From a virus: a DNA stretch of 35,294 nucleotides. The notes under the pieces are model-generated. The model worked only from the letters and a program-made list of their open reading frames with translations. It was not told the origin of the DNA and ran no database searches. Location of the stretch: IMG/VR virus record IMGVR_UViG_3300031774_000068, positions 1 to 35,294 of that record. The stretch is one strand, 5' to 3'. Positions 21,567 to 29,646 of this stretch are shown piece by piece (the stretch's first letter is position 1; each line of letters starts with the position of its first letter). A program made the position numbers and the translations under genes.

Positions 21567-23669
21567 ATGCACGATTTAGAGCCGTTAAGTAATGATGATA
21601 TAGAGAACATTGCAAGCACTGCCGTAGAAGATTGCATGAGCTTTGTCGAGTCTGAAATATCATTCGACAGAATAAAGGCTCAGAGATATTACGATGGGCA
21701 AGTTGATATCGGTCAAGAAGAAGGCCTTTCATCTGTTGTTGCAACAAAAGTAAGAGACACTATCCGTTCGATAATGCCTAACTTAATGCGTGTTTTTTTG
21801 CAGTCGGATAAGATTGTTGAGTATGTACCTAGAAACTCACAAGAAGCACGATTTGCAGAGCAAGCAAGCAAATATGTTAATTATAAGTTTGATGAAAACA
21901 ATGGATACAAAGTCTTATACGATGTATTTCAAGATGCATTATTAAAAAAGTGCGGCATTGCAAAAGTTTATTGGGATTCATCTACTGAAGTTAACACATA
22001 TAATTTTAGCAATCTTAATGAGATGGAGTTTACTGCATTAGTAAATGATGATGATATCGAGATCGTCAAGCACGTTACAGAAATTGAAGTGACTGTTGAT
22101 CAAAACGGTGTGGAAGTAGAAAGCCCTGTTCACGACTTAACTTTGATGAGAACAACGGACACAGGTAAGTTAGTGGTAGAAAGTGTGCCACCAGAAGATT
22201 TTTATGTCGATGCAAATGCCACATCATTAGAAGATGCATATTGTGTTGCCCATGTTACTGATATGCGAGTTGGCGATTTAGTAGAAATGGGTTACGACTA
22301 CGATGAGGTTGTAGATTTAGGTGACGCATCAGACGTTAACTTAATGGCTACTGAAGAGTCATTTGAACGTAACGGTTATACCGATATCTTCGATGAAGGT
22401 CAAAACCTAGATCCATCAATGCGCAAAGTTATGGTTACTGAGTGCTACATGAAGATGGATATTGAAGGCACTGGTGTCGCACAACAATACAAACTGACTC
22501 TGGCTGGCGACAACTACAAACTTTTAGGTTACGAGCCTTGGACTGATTTGCCATTCGCGGTGTTTGAAACTGATCCTGTACCGCACACATTTTACGGTAA
22601 GTCGATATCTGATTTGATTTGTGAAGATCAAGATGCAGCTACTGCATTATTGCGTGGCGTATTAAATAACGTGGCATTGGTTAACACACCAAGAACAGAA
22701 GTGTTAGATGGTCAGGTTAACATCGATGACGTTTTAAATAATGAAATTGGTGGTATTGTTCGTGTATCTCAACCGAATGCAATACAGCCACTAGCAGTGC
22801 CATTTGTAGCTGGACAAACACTATCTGCTATCCAGTATTATGATCAAGCTATCGAAGAAAAGACTGGAATTAACTCTACCAGCACAGGCATGAATCCAGA
22901 TGCCCTGCAAGCACAAACCGCAACCGCTGTTATGGCGGCTATGCAAGGATCAGCAAACCACATCGAGATTATGGCTAGAAACTTAGCCGAGGGCGGCGTG
23001 GCTCAGATGTTCAAGCTTATGCTGGCTCTTTATATTGAGAACTGTGATTCTGAGGATATGATGCGATTAGCTGGCGGCGACTACGAGCCAGTAGATCCGC
23101 GCTCATGGGATAAACGCATGGGTGTTAGCGTCAAGGTTGGTTTAGGCACAGGAATGCATGACCAGCGTCAGGCGGCGTTACAGCAAGCCTTGCAGGTACA
23201 AATGCAGATATTCCAATCATTTGGGCCAGAAAACGGCTTAGTTGGCATGACTGAGGTGCGTCACTCATTGGCAGATATCTTGGCCATGAATGGTATTAAG
23301 AACGCCGAGCGTTACTTCAAGCCAATGAATCCAGAGATCGAACAACAGATTATGATGGCAGAGCAGCAGAGAGCACAGTCAGAGGGTAAACAGCTGACAC
23401 AGCCTGAAGCATTTGTGCAGGCCGAGCAGATTAAATCTGAGTCTAAGGCTCAGACAGATATGGCTAAAATGCAGATTGATGCACAGAAAGCAATTGCTGC
23501 TGATGACCGAGAGCGCGATCAGATGGATCAAGATTTACTGGTTGATGCTGCTGAGTTACTGGCCCGATATGGTGCGCAGGTGGATGTTGCACAGATCAAG
23601 GCTGATCAGGCCAAACCAAGATACCCTGACTCAATGCCTGTTGACGCTGTCACTGGTGGTCGATTCTGA
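21567..23669 (+). CDS. Portal protein, P22-like
   Basis: A 700-residue portal. The N-terminal part (FVESEISFDRIKAQRYYDG, then VRDTIRSIMPNLMRVFLQS) and the middle (VESVPPEDFYVDANATSLED) follow the large P22-type podovirus portals. The C-terminal about 110 residues are highly helical and Gln-rich (KMQIDAQKAIAADDRERDQ), fitting the extended barrel of this family. It forms the dodecameric ring through which terminase loads DNA. Immediately followed by the small protein, scaffold and capsid genes, which fixes the head module. Confidence 0.9.
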   Translation: MHDLEPLSNDDIENIASTAVEDCMSFVESEISFDRIKAQRYYDGQVDIGQEEGLSSVVATKVRDTIRSIMPNLMRVFLQSDKIVEYVPRNSQEARFAEQASKYVNYKFDENNGYKVLYDVFQDALLKKCGIAKVYWDSSTEVNTYNFSNLNEMEFTALVNDDDIEIVKHVTEIEVTVDQNGVEVESPVHDLTLMRTTDTGKLVVESVPPEDFYVDANATSLEDAYCVAHVTDMRVGDLVEMGYDYDEVVDLGDASDVNLMATEESFERNGYTDIFDEGQNLDPSMRKVMVTECYMKMDIEGTGVAQQYKLTLAGDNYKLLGYEPWTDLPFAVFETDPVPHTFYGKSISDLICEDQDAATALLRGVLNNVALVNTPRTEVLDGQVNIDDVLNNEIGGIVRVSQPNAIQPLAVPFVAGQTLSAIQYYDQAIEEKTGINSTSTGMNPDALQAQTATAVMAAMQGSANHIEIMARNLAEGGVAQMFKLMLALYIENCDSEDMMRLAGGDYEPVDPRSWDKRMGVSVKVGLGTGMHDQRQAALQQALQVQMQIFQSFGPENGLVGMTEVRHSLADILAMNGIKNAERYFKPMNPEIEQQIMMAEQQRAQSEGKQLTQPEAFVQAEQIKSESKAQTDMAKMQIDAQKAIAADDRERDQMDQDLLVDAAELLARYGAQVDVAQIKADQAKPRYPDSMPVDAVTGGRF

Positions 23670-23899
23670 ATATAAAAGAGCGTGCTTATAACGCTAGAGC
23701 ACTATTAGATAACCCTTTATACAAAGAGGTTATGCAAAAGATTAGAGAAGATCAAATAAAGGTCTTCACTAACGAGCAGTCTCCTATAGAGACTATTAAA
23801 GTCGCGCATGATATAATCGGCGCGTTAAACAAGATCGATAATCACTTCCAAACTGTATTTACAGAAGAGGCGATGTTCGACAAACGTAATAAGGATTAG
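23666..23899 (+). CDS. Small protein between portal and scaffold, non-ATG start
   Basis: A 77-residue ORF read from CTG at 23666 (ATT at 23663 is an alternative); it overlaps the portal stop. The frame is open from a TGA at 23642 to TAG at 23897. It encodes LNIKERAYNARALLDNPLYK and a helical remainder (VAHDIIGALNKIDNHFQTVF). No ATG exists before 23732, and starting there would lose the well-formed N-terminal helices. Small proteins of this kind often lie between portal and scaffold genes; function unknown. It contains a copy of the TGNTAWAATCGG motif. Confidence 0.65.
   Translation: MNIKERAYNARALLDNPLYKEVMQKIREDQIKVFTNEQSPIETIKVAHDIIGALNKIDNHFQTVFTEEAMFDKRNKD
23809..23820 (+). promoter_or_regulatory. 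Extended -10 motif TGATATAATCGG (late promoter candidate 4)
   Basis: Fourth copy of TGNTAWAATCGG, inside the small gene between portal and scaffold and about 84 bases before the scaffold start. It could give extra transcription of scaffold and capsid, which are needed in the largest amounts. Being inside a coding region weakens the case for this copy alone. Confidence 0.5.
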
Positions 23900-23903
23900 T
23901 ATC

Positions 23904-24938
23904 GTGGAAACGCCTAATACCGAAGCAAGCAGTACATTAGAATTTGATGGCACAGTGGATGGGGCTGTCAGTGCTCTACTACAGGAATCTGAAGTAAACT
24001 CAGAAGAATCTATTGAGGAAGGCGCGGAAGCTACCCTTACCGAAGAAGAGTCTGAAGAGCAAGTTGAAGAGGAAAGTGAAGAAGAGCTTGAGCCTGATGA
24101 GGATGAGAACGTAGAGTCCGAATTAGATGAGGATCAGGATGAATCCGAGGATGACGACACAGAATCTGAAGCTGATTCACCCAATGATCAACAAAAATTC
24201 ACCGTCAAAGTTGGCGGCAAGAATGAAGTTGTAACCCTTGATGAGTTAAAGCAAAGTTTTTCTGGCCAAAAGTACATCCAAAAGGGTATGCAAGAAACAG
24301 CAGAAACTAAGAAAGAAGCCGAAGCTGTTTACTCTGCCCTGCTACAAGAGCGACAAGCAATTGCGCAACTTTATGAGCAAGCGCGTACTGGTAATGTACC
24401 GACTGCGCCTAAAGAGCCATCGAGAGAGTTGTTTGAGACAGATCCAATTGGTTACATGAATGCAAAAATGCAGTACGAAGATCAGGTAGCTGAGTACAGC
24501 AGAGAAATGCAGAAGTTGGAAGTAGTATCTCAACAGCAGTCACAGGCTCAAATGGCGGCACAGCAAGCTTACATGAGACAAGAGTTGGAATCGTTGAAGA
24601 AGGCGATACCAGAAATGCAAGATGAAAAACAAATGCCTGTGTTGAGGGAAAAGCTTGTAAAAGCTGGAACTGATATTTACGGCTATACCAACGAAGAGAT
24701 ATCTGAGGTAATGGATCATCGAGCTATTCGAGTTTTAATGGATGCGGCAAAGTACCAAGAGATAGTTAATGGTACTGAAAAAGCTGCGGAGAGAGCAAAG
24801 CCTAAAAGTCGAAAACGTACTACGAAAGCAGGTTCTAAAAAGCAAGGCGCAAAGAGTGTTGCACTTAAAAAGCAAAAACAAACTTTAGCCAAAACTGGTA
24901 GCGTTGAAGACGCTATTGCTTTATTAATGAATGAATAA
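23904..24938 (+). CDS. Scaffolding protein
   Basis: A 344-residue protein with GTG start after AAGGA. Residues about 30-95 are extremely acidic (runs of Glu/Asp such as EESEEELEPDEDENVE), followed by a coiled-coil/helical centre (AYMRQELESLKKAIPEMQ) and a very basic C-terminus (KPKSRKRTTKAGSKKQGAK) ending in a short helix. This acidic-helical-basic layout and the place between portal and capsid genes are those of podovirus scaffolds, whose basic C-terminus binds coat protein. No protease motif is seen, so scaffold exit is probably P22-like. Confidence 0.88.
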   Translation: METPNTEASSTLEFDGTVDGAVSALLQESEVNSEESIEEGAEATLTEEESEEQVEEESEEELEPDEDENVESELDEDQDESEDDDTESEADSPNDQQKFTVKVGGKNEVVTLDELKQSFSGQKYIQKGMQETAETKKEAEAVYSALLQERQAIAQLYEQARTGNVPTAPKEPSRELFETDPIGYMNAKMQYEDQVAEYSREMQKLEVVSQQQSQAQMAAQQAYMRQELESLKKAIPEMQDEKQMPVLREKLVKAGTDIYGYTNEEISEVMDHRAIRVLMDAAKYQEIVNGTEKAAERAKPKSRKRTTKAGSKKQGAKSVALKKQKQTLAKTGSVEDAIALLMNE

Positions 24939-24951
24939 AAGGTGAATTATC

Positions 24952-25902
24952 ATGGCACAACCAACTAATACTTTCGACACTTATGATGCAAAAGGCATCC
25001 GCGAAGATTTAAGCGACATCATCTATAGCATTACTCCAGATGACACTCCTTTCTACTCTGCGTGTAAAAAAACCAAAGCTACTCAGCGTAAGCACGAGTG
25101 GCAAACTGACTCATTGCGTAACTCTGCTGTTAACGCCCACATTGAGGGTGGCGACACTAGCGCACAAGAGCCTACTGCAACTGTACGTTTAGATAACTTA
25201 ACGCAAATCTTTAAGAATGCGACTATTGTTTCTGACACTCTTCAGTCTGTTAACGCTGCTGGCCGTAAAGAAGAAATGGCTTACCAGATGGTTAAGACTG
25301 CGCGTGAGCAAAAGCTTGATATTGAAAAAGCTTTATTTGCTAACCAAGCAAAAGTAGACGGCAACAGCACAACTGCTCGTCAACTTGCTGGTTTAGGCGC
25401 GTGGATCAAAACTAACGTTGAAAAAGGTGCTGGTGGTGCTAATCCAACTGGTGACGGTTCTGATGCTCGTACTGATGGTACAGACACTGCATTCGATCAA
25501 ACTAAGTTTGACTCTGTTATGCAGTCTATCTGGACTAACGGTGGTGAGCCTGATCGTGTTTATTTGTCTCCATTCCAAATGAACAAAGCGTTATCCTTCA
25601 CAGGTAACAATAACCAGCGTTCTGCTGTACAAGCAGGTGACGAGAAAGTTGTTAAGTCATTAGCTGTTTACGTTACTCCTTGGGGTACTGTTGAGTTTGT
25701 ACCAAGCCGCGAAAACCGATCTGACGATGTTTACATCCTTCAGAACGATATGTTTGCGACTGCAATCTTACGACCAACAAAAAGCACTGAGCTTGCTAAG
25801 ACTGGCGATAATTCACATCGTCAAGTTGTTACTGAGCTTACGCTTTGCGTTAAGAACGAAGCCTCATCTGGCTTAGTAGCAGATAACACTACTTCAGATT
25901 AG
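24952..25902 (+). CDS. Major capsid protein, SU10 / DUF5309 type
   Basis: A 316-residue capsid subunit. The N-terminus (TFDTYDAKGIREDLSDIIYS, then ITPDDTPFYSACKKTKATQ, then HEWQTDSLRNSAVNAHIEGG) follows the SU10-type (DUF5309) capsid family of HK97 fold; the C-terminal part (VYVTPWGTVEFVPSRENR) fits its A-domain. Codon choice differs visibly from the neighbours (more CGT Arg and GCT Ala), as expected for a very highly expressed gene. Ribosome-binding site AAGGTGA. A strong terminator follows. Confidence 0.93.
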   Translation: MAQPTNTFDTYDAKGIREDLSDIIYSITPDDTPFYSACKKTKATQRKHEWQTDSLRNSAVNAHIEGGDTSAQEPTATVRLDNLTQIFKNATIVSDTLQSVNAAGRKEEMAYQMVKTAREQKLDIEKALFANQAKVDGNSTTARQLAGLGAWIKTNVEKGAGGANPTGDGSDARTDGTDTAFDQTKFDSVMQSIWTNGGEPDRVYLSPFQMNKALSFTGNNNQRSAVQAGDEKVVKSLAVYVTPWGTVEFVPSRENRSDDVYILQNDMFATAILRPTKSTELAKTGDNSHRQVVTELTLCVKNEASSGLVADNTTSD

Positions 25903-25924
25903 TTTTAAAGGTTGTTATCTTGAG

Positions 25925-25955
25925 AGGGGTGGGTTAACGCTCACCCCTTTTTTTT
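25925..25955 (+). terminator. Rho-independent terminator after capsid gene
   Basis: Stem GGGGTG (25926-25931) pairs with CACCCC (25942-25947) around a ten-base loop that can extend the helix by wobble pairs, followed by eight T. It separates head genes from the lysis genes and should reduce read-through after the capsid transcript. The best terminator seen in the window. Confidence 0.9.
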
Positions 25956-25967
25956 AAGGATTATTTT

Positions 25968-26264
25968 ATGAAAGATGTTCGGAAAGAAAAGGTACACTTT
26001 AATCGTCACGATGGCACGTTTACGATACAAAACACCTATGACAATGCGCCTATTTTAGAAAAGGCAAAGCAATTACGAGATGCTGGATGCACTGATATGG
26101 GTGAAAGTAGATTGGTAGGGCATATACCAATGTATCTGGTAACTGAGTGGATGAAAGAAGCTGGATTAAAGCCTGACGACACAGAAGCAAGAAAAGAAAT
26201 TATTAAAAAGAAAATGCTCTCTGGTGACTTTGATAAATTTAGAGTTTGGAAAGGAACTTATTAG
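25968..26264 (+). CDS. Conserved protein after capsid gene, unknown function
   Basis: A 98-residue protein after AAGGA. The pattern HDGTFTIQNTYDNAPILEKA, then GESRLVGHIPMYLVTEWMKE, then KKKMLSGDFDKFRVWKG is one I associate with small proteins encoded directly after SU10-type capsid genes. It could be a head-completion or decoration protein; no function is known to me. The next gene starts at its last base with GTG. Confidence 0.75.
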   Translation: MKDVRKEKVHFNRHDGTFTIQNTYDNAPILEKAKQLRDAGCTDMGESRLVGHIPMYLVTEWMKEAGLKPDDTEARKEIIKKKMLSGDFDKFRVWKGTY

Positions 26265-26614
26265 TGACTTACAAATATTTCAAAATAGAAGATTTCGATT
26301 GCCAAGAAACTGGCAACAATGAAATGCAAGAAGAGTTTATACACAAGCTAGATGAGCTGCGAGAAGCTTGTGGTTTTCCGTTTATCATAACTAGCGGATA
26401 TCGTAGCCCAAATCACAGTGTTGAAATAAAGAAGCCAAATGGTGGCGGCACACACACTGATGGTATTGCAGCAGATATCAGAGTAAGCGGCGGTGCACAG
26501 CGTTACCTAATACAAAAGCACGCATACCGATTAGGCTTTACTGGTATAGGTGTTGCAAAAACATTTGTGCACGTTGATACGAGAGACGCTACGCCAGTTA
26601 GCTGGAAATACTAA
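26264..26614 (+). CDS. Peptidase M15 family endolysin (D-Ala-D-Ala peptidase-like)
   Basis: A 116-residue single-domain peptidase. The GTG at 26264, overlapping the preceding TAG, was chosen because AAAGGA lies just upstream; an in-frame ATG at 26246 is possible. Zinc ligands fit M15A: His64 and Asp71 in THTDGIAADI and His103 in FVHVDTR; IITSGYRSPNH is the conserved lead-in. Such enzymes cut peptidoglycan cross-bridges and serve as phage endolysins. There is no signal peptide, so export depends on a holin, presumably that at 13262. Confidence 0.9.
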   Translation: MTYKYFKIEDFDCQETGNNEMQEEFIHKLDELREACGFPFIITSGYRSPNHSVEIKKPNGGGTHTDGIAADIRVSGGAQRYLIQKHAYRLGFTGIGVAKTFVHVDTRDATPVSWKY

Positions 26615-27162
26615 TGCGCGTTTTTTTAGTTTTACTTATTGTGTCTATTGGTGCATTTGGTCAAGAAGAGCAGTCTGCAAGTGTTGGAGATTTTGGATCT
26701 AATAACCAACAATCCGCAGAAAGTATTGATAATAGAACAAGCACGACAGTCACACAGGAAGGAACTCCAGTAAACACAGCTGTTGCGCCAAGTAGCTCTA
26801 CTTACAATCAAGATGTTTGCACGTTTAGCGGTAGCGCAGGCGTACAGACACAGGTTTTTGGCTTGGCATTTGGTAGTCCTATAAAGGATGAAACGTGCGA
26901 GTTATTAAAACTAAGTAAACAACTGTCAGCACTGGGCCTCAAGGTTGGTGCTGTTAGTATTATGTGCCAAGATCATCGAGTTTTTCATGCTTTATACGAG
27001 AGTGGCACACCATGTCCAACAAATCAGGGGTTAATAGGTGAAGATGCATATACGTTCTATAAAAATAGGCCTGATCGCGTTCCTGATAAGCCTATCATTT
27101 ACCGCAAAAAGCCAGACGCAATTACAAGAAAGCACAGCGGTAATAAATTCCCTAATCGGTGA
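26614..27162 (+). CDS. Secreted Cys-containing protein, unknown function
   Basis: A 182-residue protein with a clear signal peptide (MRVFLVLLIVSIGAFG, cleavage likely before QEEQ). The mature part has a Ser/Thr/Asn-rich flexible region, then four cysteines (in DVCTFSG, DETCELL, SIMCQDH and TPCPTNQ) able to form two disulfides in the periplasm. No lipobox, so not an outer-membrane spanin lipoprotein. Its 3' end overlaps the next secreted gene by 125 bases in another frame. Position after the endolysin suggests lysis or envelope activity. Confidence 0.75.
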   Translation: MRVFLVLLIVSIGAFGQEEQSASVGDFGSNNQQSAESIDNRTSTTVTQEGTPVNTAVAPSSSTYNQDVCTFSGSAGVQTQVFGLAFGSPIKDETCELLKLSKQLSALGLKVGAVSIMCQDHRVFHALYESGTPCPTNQGLIGEDAYTFYKNRPDRVPDKPIIYRKKPDAITRKHSGNKFPNR

Positions 27163-27823
27163 AGGGGCTAACAATTTTATCTCGCAAATGGCTGAAAATA
27201 TGGTCACAGGCTCTACTCTTATTGTTGACCCTGACACTGGCCTCGAATATCACGTTACACAAGAGCAGCTCGACAACTTTAATGCTGCCTATGCTGTTGC
27301 CCTTGCCGAATCCACTCAAGAGCACCTTACTGGTTTGCTGATACAAGATCAAATCATTGACCAACAGGTTGAGTTTGAACACCAAAAAAACAACATGATT
27401 GAAGAGGCTACAGAAATGGCAGCTGTAACTGCTATTGCCGCCGAAATAGAGGCCGCTGATGAGTCAACTAAAATCGGAATGGAAAAATACGCTACCGATA
27501 ATGATTTGCGAGAAATAAAACAAGACACAAGAGATAGGTATGCGGCAAGTATCGAGGGCATGGTTGTCGCTAGTCGTACTAAAAATATGTTAGAGCAGTA
27601 CGATGGAGCAATTATTGAGTCAACAACATTTGTTACTCAGGCCACAAACACTGTTCAATCATTTTACGATAACGCATCTGTCAATATTGATGAGGTTTTT
27701 ACTAACCAACTAAATGTTGAGTGGGCAAGCCAAGCGGTAGGCGTAGAAAATAATTTTTGGGTTGATAACACCCATATCGAACAAACCTTTTTTCCTGATC
27801 CATACAATGAGATGAATCCATAA
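27038..27823 (+). CDS. Secreted helical protein overlapping its neighbour
   Basis: A 261-residue protein from GTG 27038 (AGGGG upstream); ATG 27044 is an alternative two codons later. The N-terminus IRSIKIGLIAFLISLSFTAK is a signal peptide. The mature part is acidic and strongly helical with few aromatic residues, ending in a short Trp-containing C-terminus (WASQAVGVENNFWVDNTH). Its first 125 bases lie inside the preceding gene, so the entire signal peptide is encoded out of frame over that gene's C-terminus. Function unknown; periplasmic location inferred. Confidence 0.78.
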   Translation: MKMHIRSIKIGLIAFLISLSFTAKSQTQLQESTAVINSLIGEGANNFISQMAENMVTGSTLIVDPDTGLEYHVTQEQLDNFNAAYAVALAESTQEHLTGLLIQDQIIDQQVEFEHQKNNMIEEATEMAAVTAIAAEIEAADESTKIGMEKYATDNDLREIKQDTRDRYAASIEGMVVASRTKNMLEQYDGAIIESTTFVTQATNTVQSFYDNASVNIDEVFTNQLNVEWASQAVGVENNFWVDNTHIEQTFFPDPYNEMNP

Positions 27824-28239
27824 TGAAACCAGAGCAAATTAGCACTTGGATAGGTATAGCTACTGCATTCGCAGGCGTGGTAGCATCATTTGTAACGATG
27901 GAAACGAAGCTTACTGCATTAGAAGGCAAGATGAGTGAGCTCTATAATATCGATGAAATTAGAACAATGGAAAAGCGTTTAACTACTTTAGAAGTAACGC
28001 AAAGTAATAGCTCTGTTGGAGCACTGTCTGCAACAATCGCTACATTAGAGGGGCAAATAAAAAATGTTGAAACAAAAGTTAGTGGAATTAAAGGTGTTGA
28101 TTCTGGAAAAATTGAAGGCGGGATTAGCGTTAATAAAAGCCGAATACAAGGCCTTGAAAGCGAAATTGAAAGAAACGAAAGATCGATTAACAGCCTACGT
28201 CAAAAGCTGGCTACATTGAACTCTAACCCATTGAGATAG
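27823..28239 (+). CDS. Membrane-anchored coiled-coil protein (spanin-like candidate)
   Basis: A 138-residue protein with one N-terminal membrane segment (WIGIATAFAGVVASFVTM, about residues 9-26) and a long coiled coil (KLTALEGKMSELYNID, then SRIQGLESEIERNERSINSL). This N-in, C-out topology is like an inner-membrane spanin (Rz), and it follows endolysin and secreted genes. No outer-membrane lipoprotein partner was found, so spanin is only a candidate; a tail-anchoring or virion role is possible. Begins with a one-base stop/start overlap. Confidence 0.65.
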   Translation: MKPEQISTWIGIATAFAGVVASFVTMETKLTALEGKMSELYNIDEIRTMEKRLTTLEVTQSNSSVGALSATIATLEGQIKNVETKVSGIKGVDSGKIEGGISVNKSRIQGLESEIERNERSINSLRQKLATLNSNPLR

Positions 28240-28241
28240 AT

Positions 28242-28281
28242 TTGATATTTTCTACACATCGACTATCTTTAACTATCTTTA
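28242..28281 (+). promoter_or_regulatory. Promoter-like region with 10-bp tandem repeat before metallophosphoesterase
   Basis: In the 52-base gap there is TTGATA (28242-28247), a 16-base spacer and TATCTT (28264-28269), plus a perfect tandem repeat ACTATCTTTA at 28262-28271 and 28272-28281. The repeats overlap the possible -10 and may be a regulator site. The -10 is imperfect. Confidence 0.45.
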
Positions 28282-28291
28282 ATGGAGATTG

Positions 28292-29446
28292 ATGGTGAAA
28301 GAATTACTAGAGTTTTGCGAGACTGAAAGGCAGAAAGAGATAGTTTTAGCTAGAGCTGGCAGCCTAACCAACAAAGAAGCAGCAGATAAGCTAGGTATTG
28401 GTGTAAGGAACGTGCAATTTGCACTGGCTCGTGTCAAAAAAAATGCGGCCAAACGTGGGTTTTCTCCGCAGCATGACATGACGCATCCAGTGCCTGACGG
28501 ATTCATTGCAAAAGGCGTTAGTACCTTATATGACGATGAGGGAAACATAAAAGGCCAATGGGTTAAATCTGACGCACTTAAAGAAGATAAAATCGATCAA
28601 ATAAGAAAAGCGTTAGATGAATTTATTTTAAAGCATGACGGCAAGTCACCTAAAATACCCTCTCCAAGAAAATCTAAAAAATCAGACGAATTAGCGGTCA
28701 TTAATATTGGCGATGCCCATTTTGGTATGTACAGCCATGCCGATATTTCTGGCGACAACTACGATGTCAATATCGCAGCTAACAGACACAAAGAAGTTAT
28801 ATTGAGGCTGCTTAATAATGCGCCAGATTGTGATGATTGCGTAATAAATCAATTAGGCGATTATTATCATGCTGACACTTACCTTGGCACAACCACAAAA
28901 GGCACACCATTAGACACTGATGGCCGCTTAGAGCACGTTTTTCTTATCGGCCTACAGGTTATGTCATTTATTGTAGAAGAGGCTCTGAAGCGTTTTAAGC
29001 GCGTTACAGTGAGGCATTGTCGCGGGAATCACGACTCAGTAATCTCTATGGGGCTGAAGGCCCAACAACAGGCGTACTGGCGTAATAATAAGCGTGTTAC
29101 AATCGAAATGTCACCAGCACCTGTGTGGGTGTTTGAGTGGGGTAAAACGGCCTTTTTGGTGACGCATGGTGATGCGCCAAAACCAGCTAAACTAGCAGAG
29201 TATTTTGCAGCCAAGTACCCAGAAATATGGGGCAAAAGCAAGCATCGCTACTGCTTTCATGGCCACATACATTCTAAGCAAACGTCTATTGAGACTTATG
29301 GGGGTGCTATCACGGAATCATTTGCAGGGCTGCCGCCAGCGGATGCATGGCACGACTCAATGGGTTATGTCAGTGGTCAATCTATGTGTTTGCTGGTACT
29401 GCATAAAGAAAAGGGCGAGGTAAGACGGACTACAGAGAGGATATAA
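28292..29446 (+). CDS. HTH domain plus calcineurin-like metallophosphoesterase
   Basis: A 384-residue protein. The first about 55 residues hold a LuxR/sigma-like HTH (LTNKEAADKLGIGVRNVQFA). The rest is a metallophosphoesterase with the full set of metal motifs: GDAHFGMYSHAD, NQLGDYYHAD, CRGNHDS, VTHGDAP and CFHGHIHS. The combination recurs in many phages, without a proven substrate; a nucleic acid or nucleotide phosphoester is likely. ATG 28292 after ATGGAG was chosen over TTG 28289. Overlaps the next gene by one base. Confidence 0.9.
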   Translation: MVKELLEFCETERQKEIVLARAGSLTNKEAADKLGIGVRNVQFALARVKKNAAKRGFSPQHDMTHPVPDGFIAKGVSTLYDDEGNIKGQWVKSDALKEDKIDQIRKALDEFILKHDGKSPKIPSPRKSKKSDELAVINIGDAHFGMYSHADISGDNYDVNIAANRHKEVILRLLNNAPDCDDCVINQLGDYYHADTYLGTTTKGTPLDTDGRLEHVFLIGLQVMSFIVEEALKRFKRVTVRHCRGNHDSVISMGLKAQQQAYWRNNKRVTIEMSPAPVWVFEWGKTAFLVTHGDAPKPAKLAEYFAAKYPEIWGKSKHRYCFHGHIHSKQTSIETYGGAITESFAGLPPADAWHDSMGYVSGQSMCLLVLHKEKGEVRRTTERI

Positions 29447-29646
29447 TGGCTGACATCGAAGATATAACTCAACACAAAAACTTTGAATACAGAGAAACCG
29501 CTGTAGATGATTTATACATCGATATTTTAAAGATGATACAAGACAGGTCAGCAAGTGGCTTAATAAACGCCACTGACGCTGTAGGCATCTTAGAATGGGC
29601 AAAAACAACCATTATCATTATGAACACTGATCTTGGGGATGAGTAG
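29446..29646 (+). CDS. Small acidic helical protein of unknown function
   Basis: A 66-residue protein starting at the last base of the metallophosphoesterase gene. It is predicted helical and acidic (DDLYIDILKMIQDRSASGL, then GILEWAKTTIIIM). No family recognised. Its 3' end overlaps the convergent minus-strand gene at 29618-29764 by 29 bases. Confidence 0.65.
   Translation: MADIEDITQHKNFEYRETAVDDLYIDILKMIQDRSASGLINATDAVGILEWAKTTIIIMNTDLGDE

Noticed and set aside
25903-25967. Small RNA gene in the gap after the capsid gene
   Set aside because: The gap is short and fully explained by the terminator and the next ribosome-binding site.
26614-28239. Classical Rz/Rz1 spanin pair
   Set aside because: The overlapping genes both have signal peptides but neither has a lipobox Cys or a short proline-rich outer-membrane part. 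Only the third gene has an Rz-like layout and it lacks a partner.
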